Below are positions 12,845 through 24,521 of a DNA stretch of 64,000 nt, piece by piece. A program made the position numbers and the translations under genes. The stretch's first letter is position 1. Every line of letters starts with the position of its first letter. Source of the stretch: Syncephalastrum monosporum B8922. Taxonomy: Eukaryota; Mucoromycota; Mucoromycetes; Mucorales; Syncephalastraceae. A model generated the notes under the pieces. The model was not told the DNA's origin and did no database searches. It saw only the letters and a program-made list of their open reading frames with translations. The DNA lies in the NCBI GenBank assembly GCA_000697355.1, contig JNEN01000885.1:310001-374000 (forward strand). Direction: 5' to 3'.

Positions 12845-13672
12845 ATGTCGGATCGCTATTATCTTTACGTCCCTTACGCTAAGCAGTGAGTACAAGCAGA
12901 TCAATTATAATACTATGAATTCCTAACATCTTTTTCTATGGCTAGAACTTCACTACCACGCTTGCAATCTAAGCAAGGTTCACTGACAGCGGGCAGTTTG
13001 GCAAGGACGACGACATCTAGAGGAAACATCTCTTCTCCTCCTCCACAGCATTCCTCTTTATCTATCAACACCAATGCCATCACGCAGGACTTGCCATACC
13101 ATAACTCCCTTGGTATTGCTTTATCAGCCAGTTCAGCTGCTGAAGAGGCCTTTAACGCGGCCGCCTCTCGCATTCTCAAGCAGTTTGACCCAAACGATCC
13201 TGTGCGCATCCTCCTTGAAAATCTGTCCAGAGCATCGACTCTCCCAGCACCTTTAGCAACACAAGTATGCCCATGCCCTTCGGATCCTGCTGCCGTCTGG
13301 TTGGAAGAGCAGCAGAGTCAAATTTCTTCTCAATATGTGTTTTTCAATGGCTCTTCTTCGATTTACAACATCTCTACCGGCGCTACCTTTTCCTCTATGA
13401 TCGACACGGCAAGTACCACATCTCAAAATGGAATGACCACGTCACATCTTTGTTTTCGCTGCCATGTCTGTGGGCGCCAATTCGCGGATATTGTTGAGAT
13501 TCTGGAACACGAGAAAAAGGATCACCGCAAGATTATCCAGAGGTCTCGGTGCTATTATTGCCACAAATCATTTTCACGCAGGGATATAAGACTACGGCAT
13601 ATCAAGAAAGCTCACAGACATAAAGCTACTCCGCTGTTGCAAAAGAACCAGAGCGTACCCCGCGCCACATGA
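12845..13672 (+). CDS. C2H2 zinc-finger protein, paralogue A
   Basis: Two exons: 12845-12885 and 12946-13672, phase-2 intron with a CTAAC branch site; 255 residues. Starting at ATG 12938 would give a shorter protein but loses the 5' exon that paralogue B also has. Two C2H2 fingers lie at the C-terminus: C186/C189/H202/H207 and C216/C219/H232/H237, each CX2CX12HX4H. The middle has a motif shared with paralogue B (SSAAEEAFNAA ... QFDPNDPVRILLEN). The rest is Ser/Thr-rich. It is probably a nuclear DNA-binding protein, but two fingers alone do not predict a target. I do not recognise the family beyond the pair. Confidence 0.8.
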
Positions 13673-16600
13673 TCTATGATTCATCTTATGTATTAGGATA
13701 CCCGACACCCCCATACGTACCTGTGTTATAGTTTACTATGCTGATCCATGCTATCTTTCTCTATGCGTGCTTTGCTCGCTCATTTGTCATCTTATATTCT
13801 CTTTATACTTCATCTCATTTATTTTATCTATTACATATTACGGCACATCATGTCTTGTTTCATTAATTTCAGCTGGTGATATGTTGTATCTGAATGACCC
13901 TCCAGCGATCACTGACCATGATATGTACCAGACGATCAAGTTTTTATAATTTGAAGAGAAAAAGATGAGATAAAATTTTTCGTCTTGAAGGGTAAGCGCG
14001 TCTGACTATAGAACAATTCTGTAACAGAGATGTGATACGCTACTATAGGGAAAGTAAGTGGCGTTATTGTATCAAGATTATTTATTTTAGGACCTCCATG
14101 TCCTATATGTATCATGGTTCATCCTAATAGCAACTTATAAAAAATGCATTTTGATATCTTACACCACTTCCGCGGAACACGTCTGACTCCCAATAACACT
14201 TGCAGAAGGAATTTTTTCCCCAGAACTAAACATGCAATGCGTAGTAGCCGAGTAATCCTAGTGAACGTTTTGGAAAAGCGAAGATTATCTGACCTTCAAT
14301 CCTCACTAGGGTCTCTTTCTCCTGCTTTCTCTTCCCATTGACAAACGACGTTTATGCGATTGCATGAAACTCGATCCACATGTGACTGTCAATAAAAAGA
14401 CGTGTGTCTTCTTGCACGTCTACTTCTTTTCTTTGTTGTCTCCATAGCCTTTCATTGGGAAATACACTCATACGCAGGATCATCGCTGGTAAAATAGAAT
14501 AACGAGCTAAGATATAGAAGACAAGCTCCTACTGAGTCCTCCTACCACCAATTAGTGAGTCGTCGCATCGAAACACATTATTTTGGACATCATTACCCGT
14601 CAATCAATGTGTGTGTGCTTCACTGGCTTGCATTTCTCCTCTCCTGTTGCCTTCTTCGCCTGCGCTTTCTTCCCTGCTTCACCCCTCGCGCCCCTTCCAG
14701 TCAGAGACTTTTTTGGTTTTTGCTCTGCCAATAAGTGAAACAGGTATAATGTACACATTTTCTTACCTCTATGATAGAAAGGCTTCATTAAGATATGCTT
14801 ACTATGCGTCTCTCTACAGATCGCCGCCCACTCGCCGGCCTGACCTCCGCCGTCAACTGTCAACATCAACACCTGCTACTGGCGTCCAAACGCCACTCCA
14901 CCATTTGGCATTATGTCTATATAGTGGTAAGTATTTTCAGAAAGAAAAGCATAAATGTTGTTGAATGTGCCAATTCTTTTGCAGATCGGGTGATAAACCC
15001 GCGTGCTTTGTGGACAATTGCTATAGAACTATTTATTAGATGTGTTACTTTGTCTAGTAGCTCTTTACAACGGCAAATAATCCCTGAAATCTGTATGATA
15101 AAACACAATAATTATGTTACTGAAGGGCTGAGTTTCGTCTCACTGATGTAGATGGTATTGACAAAACGGACACCTGAGGTATGCTTATGTAAAACTTCAT
15201 TGCCTGATCGTCCCACTTGGCAATTCTCCTTAGACTTATTCATCCTCTTGACTCAGTCATGGAAAGACACTAATGGCTTACAGTTCCAGAAATGGCAGGC
15301 ATCAATAAATACAGTATAATAACCTCTTTTGACACATCCAAGTATTGGGGAGATTTTTTTAATACACGAGCGGCGATCATCCTCCAACTTCAGACATTTG
15401 TGCTGCGCATCCGCAGCACACGAAAAAGGAAATTTGTCCTCTATTGTGGGTGGCACTGAGCCTAATTAATTAGAAATGCTTGTACAAGTGCTTCGATTGG
15501 TTCCGTTGTTTGTGTTGTGCCCCAGGGAACAGAAACCAGGAGTTTTATGCCAAAACAAAGTCAACATGAGAGGGTCTTCCACCCTTCCTTTTACCTATGG
15601 GACATTCGGCGGGCAGAAGTCATTAGCTTTACTGTAAGACTCTTCTTGGTGTGCTTTATATGGGCTCTCTTGCGTATGCGTATCGCAAAGACAAGTCTGG
15701 ATAGACACTGGTCAATGTAATTAAAACGTGACAGCAAGTACAGCATTGGTGCAAGCCCCGCGAGCTCTTACTTCTCTTAATGCCAGCATCTTTACTATTA
15801 ATTAAATGCCGCTGGGCGAAACCAGTAATGTTGCAGAAAAAGAAAAGACTCATGAAGTCAGTGACCGCGTTAATAGAAAGGAGCAAAAGCATTACCTGCA
15901 TTAATGTTTAGTGTCGTCATATTCTTGTGTCCAACTATAGCTGAGTTACAAAAGAGCCCCTTTTTCGCAAAGGCTCTTTTGCACTGTGCGAAGTGGCATT
16001 GCTTGTACGCGTGGCTCACACGCCAATCTGTGGCCAGGGTTTCCACAGACCTGCATGCATGCAAGAATGTTAAAATTGCTCGCAGAAATTGTTCTCTACA
16101 AGAGGGCGTTGGCATGTGAAAAGGAGCACCTGCGATTCTGTCATGCACTCAAGAAATTATCTTTGAGGAGCAAGTATCGACAGCTTACAGTCTCTGCACA
16201 AAAATGCGAGTGCTCGAAAAAGTCTTCGCGAACAGAGGGAGCATTATAGTCAACGAACCACACGATAGTTCCGTTTACATTAGTAGCAGTGGCGGCTGCT
16301 ACTGGAATACAAACCTTCGCTCGACAAAGCTGAGACCATACTCATGAGCGTACTGGGCCCTTCTGTTCTCGAACATCGACTGCTCTGTCCATACCTTGTA
16401 TTATAAGTACGACGAGGGATTGGTGCAAAGCTGCGCCACCACACCCCCATAGCTCGTAAATGCTGCACCATACACAATGGTCAAAGTGGTAGGTAGTTTT
16501 TTCTTTCTTGGGGGGGGGGCGAGGGAGGGAAATCTGGTGCTTTGGCTGCATATGAATGTGAGGGGTTTGTATATGTACCTGGGTCCACCTGTTAAGAAAA

Positions 16601-17603
16601 ATCGCGTTTGTCGTACTGTCATCATTGAGTACCAAAGTGCAGCATTTTATCTTATGCGAGAAACAAATTGGAGCGTTCCAGAAACCTGTTTACCCGGATT
16701 TCGATGATGAAAAAAGGTAAGAACCGGAATAGACTTTCTTGGATGCTCCAGATATTTCGGCTTTTTCATGATGGTTTCGACGCGGTCGAACATCTATCCC
16801 CTAATATCACGCTCCAGATCTCACGTACAAACCATTCTACTGTGTCTATACACGCTTTGGTACCATATGATGCTCGGAAACAATACCTTCCTTCCGGTTT
16901 CGTCGGATGCGTACGCGTATGAGCTTTTCGTAAGGTTGCACAATTTTGAGCCAAGCAACTTTTTTTGTGCACTTGTGATCCACCCGTTGTTGTACTCCGC
17001 CTTCCGCTTCCCCCAATTAGTTTTCCATGCCGACCCTGACGCGTTATAAACCGTTCGATTCTATTACATCGATTTTTATTGCACTTACTGTCAGCGGAAT
17101 CAGAGGCAATATAAGTCTTTTGCGCTATTTGACAATATATATATAGATATAACGGAGCTTTTTTCTTTTGAAGGCACGGTAGAATGCCGCCTTCTAGAGA
17201 AGCAGAAGATCTTTGACGTGAAAATTGGGGGTCGTCGGGGTTACTGGGATTTAAAAATATACTTGACCTGATCAAACGCCTCCCAACAGTCCACTCATTC
17301 TAAAGTGAAAGCTGTACGCACGAGCCTCCCTTTTCATTACGTTTCTCGCTTTTCGTGAAAAGAACTCATTTAAAAGAGGTGCTATGATATTAGTACGGTA
17401 TAGTAAAAGAGACCGGATTGAACGAACATGAATCGAAGAACGTCGGTTGCCAAGAGTAAAAAATGGGAATAGCCCGGAACGATGACATGAAAACGGACGT
17501 GTCATTGTCCAATTGCCGACATGTGTAACGAGCCTCTCGTTTTATTGCTTGGGGGAAAAGATATCACGCACCAGCTCATACCCGCATTCACCAAAAACCC
17601 AGG
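13673..17603. other. Long intergenic region between the zinc-finger paralogues
   Basis: About 3.9 kb without a supported protein gene. It holds a CT-rich, leader-like stretch with splice-like sites at 14.6-15.0 kb that resembles the one at 6.6-7.0 kb, a strong hairpin at 15949-15981, and a G homopolymer near 16510. The longest frame (169 codons, minus strand, ending 16766) shows no domain. Confidence 0.45.
15949..15981. repeat. Inverted repeat / hairpin
   Basis: CAAAAGAGCC and GGCTCTTTTG pair perfectly over 10 bp. Three further T-A pairs follow after a 2-nt CC bulge, closing on a TTCGC loop. It lies in a region with no gene. Whether it is transcribed is unknown. Confidence 0.7.
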
Positions 17604-17610
17604 GTATAAA
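17604..17610 (+). promoter_or_regulatory. TATA box of zinc-finger gene B
   Basis: TATAAAT lies 98 bp upstream of the chosen ATG at 17702. An in-frame ATG at 17614 is too close to the TATA to be in the transcript, which is why the start was put at 17702. Confidence 0.55.
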
Positions 17611-17701
17611 TAGCATGAGCAATGCCTCATTCCCAATATCCCACTGCTCTTCTCTGTTTGTACCTTCCTCATTTCATCCCAAATCTCTATCGCTTCTTCT
17701 T

Positions 17702-18602
17702 ATGTATTCATTGAATCAACCTTCCGAGTCGGATACCCACAAACAGTTCCTCCCCTATAATGCGTGAGTATAACAGGCGTTCTACATATATGACATGAGG
17801 TTTGTAAGCTTATGCGTACCTTTCCATCGTCAGAATCCAGTCATCTTCATCGTCAACAAAAATGCAAGATATATCAGCACGGGGTAGTTTACCGACTCCA
17901 GTGGACTCCCCTCTGGACAACTACTTTGATTTGCAAGAGGCGTCACCTGTCACATTTGGTGCCACCGCGCAGGGCATACCCTGTCCTCGGTTCTCTGATT
18001 TACCCTTTAACAGCTCGTCTGCTGAAGAAGTCTTTGATGCGATAGCCCCCCATTTCATTGAGCAACTTGATCCAAGCGACCCGTGCCGTGCCATCCTCGA
18101 AAACCCATCCGCAGCAGCCCTTGACGCGCTTCTGATGGACGAGTCTTTGCCAGCACAGATGGTATATCTTCCTGCCCAGGACCCGCCGCTTGTGGATCAG
18201 TGTTGTTATCCTTTTAATCACTGTATCCTCTTTGCCGACCTATGCTCGCTTGCCCTCCCCTTTGCCTCGCCAGTACCTCCGGCCGTCCCTCGCGTCTACA
18301 GCACCACCCCGGGTCGCAGCTCCGCCGCTTTTCCAAGCACGATGGACAGCACGGTAAGCACTATGAATGAAGTCGTTGAGCGACCAATCACAGTCCCGTG
18401 CCGTGTCCGCTGCGGTGTGTGCAGGCGTAGTTTTCAAGGATATGATGCCGTTCGCGAACACGAAAAGAAGAATCATGCCAACGACAAGTACTGCTGCTTC
18501 TACTGCGACAGAGAATTTACACGTAATGATGTCAGACGCCGGCACATCAAAAGTCAGCATAAGTATGAAGCTGCTGTACTCTTTTCAAAAGAACGTGCTT
18601 AG
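17702..18602 (+). CDS. C2H2 zinc-finger protein, paralogue B
   Basis: Two exons: 17702-17763 and 17834-18602, again with a phase-2 intron near the 5' end; 276 residues. Two C-terminal C2H2 fingers: C214/C217/H230/H235 and C242/C245/H258/H263. The middle carries SSAEEVFDAIAPHF then QLDPSDPCRAILEN, clearly related to paralogue A, and the stretch between the fingers (EHEKKNH) is also shared. If the intron is ignored the frame can start at ATG 17862, giving 246 residues. Likely a nuclear DNA-binding protein; target unknown. It and paralogue A lie 4 kb apart on one strand, which fits an old local duplication. Confidence 0.8.
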
Positions 18603-19239
18603 CTCTCGCCATATGATGCGACTTGCATAACCAATACCCCAACCCAGATCGTACATCATCCCAACCACTCATTCTATCTACATATGTCTTATTCATTTTT
18701 CTTTCTGCTTTCATTCCGATTGCCATTCCCATTCCACATACTCATATTCTAGGTTTTAGCTGGTCTTTTACTCATGTACTTATGACTTTTTTACACTTCA
18801 TCAACTATCCTTCCAACGCACAGTAATATCGCATGCATACCATTTTTTCATGAAAATTACAATGAAAACTTATAATTTCATTACCAATATTTGCAGAATG
18901 ACATAAAGACGAGCGGGGGGGGTCGACATGAGTACCCCACAGCCGAAAATGGAAGAGCTGCGTAGCTTATTCAACGCACGTGGCGGACCTCCTGTACTTG
19001 CTTTTTACCAATGGTGATTACTCTTTCCCGAAATAGAAGGTGCTACATATGAAGTGTTTTTTTATAGACTATCATATCAGAGCTCAGTGCTATGCGCGAG
19101 CATGATCACGTCATATTGAAATCTGCTGCGCATGATGCGGAGCAGCAAAGAAATAATAGCGCAGGGAAAGAAGAGTAAGAGCAGCAATCGGCGTACGGCG
19201 GCGTATTTTAGTATATTTTTTCTTCATTTTTTTTAGAAT

Positions 19240-20677
19240 ATGCTGACCTGGCAACGCTGCTGTCAGGCACCATCAAGAACCCTTGTCCAATGCCGCTCAT
19301 TCTCCCATTCGCGTGCAGCATTCGCAAAAAAGGCTAAAAAGACATCGACTGAAAGCACCGAAAAGGCTATTCTCGGCCGCCCTTCCAACAATTTGAAAAT
19401 GGGCGTGGTTGGCATGCCCAACATTGGCAAGTCGTCCTTGTTCAACTTGCTCACGAGCAGTAGTGTTCCTGCCGAGAACTATCCTTTCTGTACCATTGGT
19501 AAGTTGGAACGTGAGGCAAAGTCCGGTATGTTGAACGCTTTTTACAGATCCATCGGAGGCGCGGGTGCAGGTTCCGGACAGCCGTTTCGACTGGCTCTGC
19601 GAGACTTACAACCCAAAGAAGCAGACGCCCGCCCACCTCACTATCCTCGACATCGCAGGCCTCGTCCGTGGTGCCGCACAAGGCGCCGGTCTCGGCAATG
19701 CCTTCTTATCCAACGTTGCCTCGGTGGATGCGCTCTACCACCTTGTGCGTGCCTTTGAAAATGACGACATCACCCACGTCGAGGACACCGTGGATCCCAT
19801 CCGTGACCTGGCTATTATTCAGGACGAGCTGCGTCTTAAAGATGAAGAGACCCTCGAGCGTACTATCACCGAATTTGCGCGCCAGGCCAAGTTTCCCGGT
19901 AACAAGAAAAAAGAAGAGCTCGCCGTTGTCGAGCGCGTGGCCAACTTTATGGCCCAGGGCAACGACGTCCGTAAAGGTGAATGGTCTGTCGCGGATGTCA
20001 ATGTCATCAACGGCCTGCACCTCTTGACCGCGAAGCCAGTCATTTATCTTGCCAACGTCAGCGAGGATGATCTCGAGACGAACCAGAACCGCTGGCTGCC
20101 GCGCATCCGCGAATGGGTAGACGAAAATAGCCGCGGTGATCTCATCTTGCCCCTTTCGGTCGCACACGAGGAACTTCTCGACCAACCCTCAGAAGCCATG
20201 AAACAGGTTATTCTTGCAGGCTACAAGTCTCTGCAATTGATCCAGTACTTTACCTGTGGCGCAGATGAAGTCCGTGCTTGGACGGTGCGGGTAAGTCAAT
20301 ACTACCACATGTATGAACATTTGTCGTTAACGACTTACTTTAGGACACCACCAAGGCACCGCAGGCTGCGGGAGTTATCCAGTAAGTGATGACAAAAGAC
20401 GATCAGAGATTTTCTCAAGACACGAACGATATTTTTCTGGTAGCACGGACTTTGAACGAGGTTTTATTGCGGCTGATGTGATGCAGTATGACGACCTTAA
20501 GGAACTGGGCACCGAAGCCCAGGTCCGTGCGGCCGGCAAGTTTATGCAAAAGGGCAGGGATTACACCATCGAGGACGGTGATATTGTACACTTTAAATTT
20601 AATGGTAAGATCAACAGCCTCCGTTTTGTATACCAACTCACATTTGCACCTCCTTTGTAGTGACCAAGAAAAAGTAA
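19240..20677 (+). CDS. Mitochondrial Obg-like ATPase (Ola1/YchF)
   Basis: Five exons: 19240-19498, 19548-20290, 20344-20381, 20444-20604, 20661-20677 (the last only 17 nt); 405 residues. The first 45 residues are basic, Ser/Arg-rich and lack acids, like a mitochondrial presequence. The P-loop GMPNIGKSS, the switch [18 protein letters not shown] and the G4-position NVSE (in place of NKxD, the mark of ATP rather than GTP preference in the YchF group) are present, followed by a C-terminal TGS domain ([13 protein letters not shown]). YchF proteins bind ribosomes and affect translation and stress responses; this copy is probably the organellar form, distinct from a cytosolic Ola1. It converges on the M28 peptidase gene with 90 bp between stop codons. 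Confidence 0.9.
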
Positions 20678-20767
20678 ACACCATAGACTTGTACTTGTAT
20701 AATACACACTTGGCTATAGAACTGGGCCAAGCAAAAGAAAGACATCTTTTATTGCTCAAAGCGCCAA

Positions 20768-23220
20768 TCACTCTGTATCGTCCAAAAAGTCATCGTACTT
20801 GCCCTTGAGGGTACCCAAGGCATTGCCGACAAGCTGGGCCACACGTTCCTCCATAGCTCGGGTGTGGGTTGGATCGTCACCCTGCATGGCTTCAGTGACG
20901 GCCGGGAACACCTCAGCGCCGTAACCGGACCAAAGGCGGGGCGCATATACGACGTGCTTGAACCAAGTTCTACCAGGTAGACCCTCCGGGTCGATGAAGG
21001 CCCGTTCAAAGTGGGTCAGTCGTTCGTTGGCTTTCTCAACCTTCTTCAACAGCTTCTTGGTGATGTGCTTCTTGCTCAGCTTGTGGTTGTACTTGCGCCA
21101 CTTTTGGTCGAACGCGACCGCCTTCTCTTGAAGGGCCATCACTGCCGCCGAGAGATCAGGCAAGGCAAGGCAACCCTGTTGGTTGCTCAGATGCGAGGTA
21201 TAGCGGGTCAGCTCGTTGGCATAGTCAAGTGGGTGCATGGGCAATAGCGTATCGCCGGCCAAACGCAATGCGAGCAGACCCCAGATGCGAACGAGCGTGC
21301 GGTGGTATTCAAAGGTCGGGTCACCAAACGTCTCCATCCAGTGCACACTATTGGTAGAGGTGAGTATGTGCACATGCGTTTCATCTTCTAGCCTACCCAT
21401 CATAGTTGCTGTGATATACACCATAGTCGCCGCGGAAGCTCATGGTCAAACTGCTTACGCCAACATGCGACATAAATCCTACATAATCCGAGCCTGCGCC
21501 GAGCGGGCGTGCCAGGGCAGTCGCGAGCTCACCGTACTCTGCGGCATGCTGGCGGTCGGCCTTCCAGGCCTGCAGGACGGACATAGACGTGCGAGGGTCA
21601 ATCACCTCATCGGTTACTTCGTAAAGAAGTTGGTTCAGGATGGGCGAGGATTGCGCGGTGAAGTGGGGGCCCGTCACAGCGACATCGACATTGATATAAG
21701 CGACGGCCTCATCGGTCAGCCAAGCCTTGTGGTCCTCGACCCATTCCACCGATCCAACCGTGCCGTATTCTTCAGCATCCCAGGAGGCAAGAATGATCGT
21801 GCGGCGCGGGCGCCAGCCTTGGTCGATGAGCAAGCCCAAGACACGTGCGAGTTCCATAAGTGCAGCCGAACCAGACGACGGATCGGCACCACCGAAACCC
21901 CAGGCATCGCGGTGGTTGCCGAGAATGACAGCGCGGTGAGGCTCCTCGTTGCCGGGAATACGGCCAATGACATTCCATACTGGAGCAGTCTTGTAGTCGT
22001 TCAGGTTGACGAGGTTCACGAGTGCCTCACTTGGGCCGCTAAAGTAGCCGTCGCCGAGGTCCTGGACGCCGAAGCTGTGGGTCGCCTTAAGAAGCGGGTG
22101 CGCGTCCTCCCACGAGATAGGCAGGGAAGGGATCTTAGGGATGCAGTCAGTCTCATTGAGCGAAATGCGGGTCGCATTCTCGGTGGCGGCGTAACCAGGT
22201 GTGAGCGGGTCTCCGGGCATGATGGACAAAAAGTGGACAGTACCACGCTCAACCGAGCTGGAGGAGCGCCACGGACCATTCGGGTATGGCTGAGCGGGCT
22301 TGCCGTCGGTGGTACGTTTGTGGAGCGGGCCGTCATCCTGAGGATCGGAATACAAGAGAGCGCCAATGCAACCAAATTCTTGAGCAGCCTTGATCTTGAG
22401 ACCGCGTGACATGCCACCACCATGACGCATCAATGCAATCGTGCCTTGGAGCTTGATACCCTGGGTCGCCAGCGCCTGGAAGTCAGAAGGTCGGCCAAAA
22501 GCAGCATATACCACAGGGCCAGTGACGTTGCCATCGGCTGAGTAACCGTGGAAGGTAGGTACGCTGTTCTCATCATCACCATCTTCGGCCACAGGTTCCT
22601 CCTGGAGGGCAGCTTCGTAGAGAAGCTCCTGCGGACCGTCAACGATGGCAAGACGACGCTGCTTCGGGGTGTTCAGATAAGGATAGTACGTTTCGATTTG
22701 GGTATTTTTGATGCCAAGCTCAATGAACTGGTCCCGTGTCCATTCAGCTTGAGCCTTATCATTTGGTGAGCCTGCCAGATGAGCCTCGGACGCATAGCGA
22801 TGGAAGTACTGACGGATGTATTCGGAAGAGGGGAGTCGCTTGACGAGATCCGAGGCATCTTCGACGGGCATGGCTTCAAATGCAGGAAAACGTTACACAA
22901 GCGCTCTGTAAAATAAAGAAAAAAAGAATATACTCACACTTGCTCAGATTGTAGGTCATGAAAAAGCGGCTAATAAACAGCATAGCGGAAACCACAAAAG
23001 CAGCGCTGAGGATAGCCTTGAAGAAGCGAGTGATAGGACGGCTGCTTGTAGCAAATTTGCGATGCGGCATGGTCGAGTTCTTTTCGAGGAGGGGCTCGTA
23101 GTCGCGAGTGCCCGACGACTTGCTAATGTACCAGCGACGGAACGCAGCAAAGCTCAACATGCTGCTGGCATCGTCGTCTGGATGCCCATCGTGAGATATC
23201 GGTGTGTACCCGTTGCGCAT
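20768..23220 (-). CDS. M28B metallopeptidase, transferrin-receptor/PSMA-like type II membrane protein
   Basis: Three exons on the minus strand: 23220-22938, 22873-21397, 21347-20768; 779 residues. A cytosolic tail is followed by one transmembrane segment at about 68-88 (FFKAILSAAFVVSAMLFISRFF region), so the enzyme faces the lumen or vacuole. A PA domain comes next, then the M28 catalytic core with co-catalytic zinc ligands in HRDAWGFGGADPSSGS, DAEEYGTVGS, INVDVAV and GVYHSNYD, and the C-terminal dimerisation domain. All metal ligands seem intact, so unlike the transferrin receptor it should be an active aminopeptidase/carboxypeptidase of the glutamate-carboxypeptidase-II group. Yeast relatives (Tre1/Vps70) act in vacuolar sorting. 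Substrate unknown. Confidence 0.92.
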
Positions 23221-24521
23221 ATCAATGCAGAGAAAAATATATTACACAGAAAGAAAAAAAGGGGAAGGGGAAAGAGAGAAAAAGGAAAAGAGAGAGAAAA
23301 AGGGCACAGGAATGAAAATGAAACCAGCGTGAAACGAGCTTAATTTATATTGGTCGGTGGAGTTTGTTGTTGTCAGAAAACGCCAGCTTGTCACAAGTGC
23401 GTACACATCATGTAATGTCTACTTGAGCTGAGGTAGGAAGTCCGGGACCCACACGTATTTTCATAATTGGCCTAAGTATGCGACATGTGAGGACACCCGA
23501 GTGAATCAGTAAACAAAAAGTGCTCGATGTAGATTATACTTTTTTCTTCTGACAGCATAAATAAAAGAGTTCTATTGGGAAACGAAACACAGTTTCAAGT
23601 CAGTGTTAGTATTTAAATGATAATGGCTCTTGCCGCATATCCCCGTTGCGTGGGAACTCATAAACATATTAACTTTCATAACAAAGGGCCACATGAAAGC
23701 AAAAACCGTCATCTAAGAAATATCTTCACTGTTTCTTTTCTCATTTGTATATAGATTAGATTGCCAGGTTCTGTTTTCTGGAACGTCGTGACACGACACT
23801 TGAAAGCTCTCTGACACTTGCAGGGAAAGAAAATAAAAATAAAAGAAAAGGTAAGCGTGCTCATTCAGTTGAATAATAGCGCTATGCTTCTACATCCGCG
23901 TTGTTTATGTGACTTTATAATTTCTTTCTGCCGGCGACAGAGAAAGAACAAAGAGATAAGTGATGCATTGTTTCGATATACAAATATGTATGTCGGTTCC
24001 CATCCATCAAGGTTTTCCCGCTCTGCAAGACGGTATGAACTCGGGAGCAACCAGTATTCTGCGTATGAACTTGCGAGCTGGAACGATTGTCTGTGTATGC
24101 ATGTGTCACATTACTACGAAATTCAGTGTGTTTACCTCTGCTTGCTGATACGTATAAGTACAGAAGTAAGCACACAAAGGAATATGCGAAAACGATCCAA
24201 TGGATTCCAGCGTTCTGCATGACAGGATAAGAAGTACAGAGTACCTCACAGTTATACATAAAGCAGGTCAGGTCCCATCGGCTAATTAGACAATGATTGA
24301 ACGCATACTTTGATATGTGTAATAGAGTGTCACGATATTGATATACTTTCTACGCAAGAGATGGAGTCTATAAGGAAAGGTCAACGAACTCTTGCAGTTT
24401 TATCCAGGAAGGAATAGAAAAGAGTATGCTGCGGGAATTCAAAGGAGATCCGCGACTGGACTTGGCCGGCCCTCTCCTTTCATCCCACCCAGCCTTTTTC
24501 TTGCCACACTCGCGACTCTCA
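23221..24521. other. Intergenic
   Basis: Purine-rich 5' leader of the minus-strand peptidase gene at 23221-23340. The rest is AT-rich with no supported gene. The UBX gene's leader (24470-24521) is pyrimidine-rich. Confidence 0.45.

Noticed and set aside
16508..16519. Poly-G run, also near 18914 and 62050
   Set aside because: Simple homopolymers; no clustering of G-runs that would support a G-quadruplex or origin.
16766..17275. 169-codon minus-strand frame
   Set aside because: No domain, no conserved motif, no flanking exons; overlaps other random frames.
21237..22409. 390-codon plus-strand open frame
   Set aside because: Exact antisense shadow of the M28 peptidase coding sequence, which has conserved zinc motifs on the other strand.
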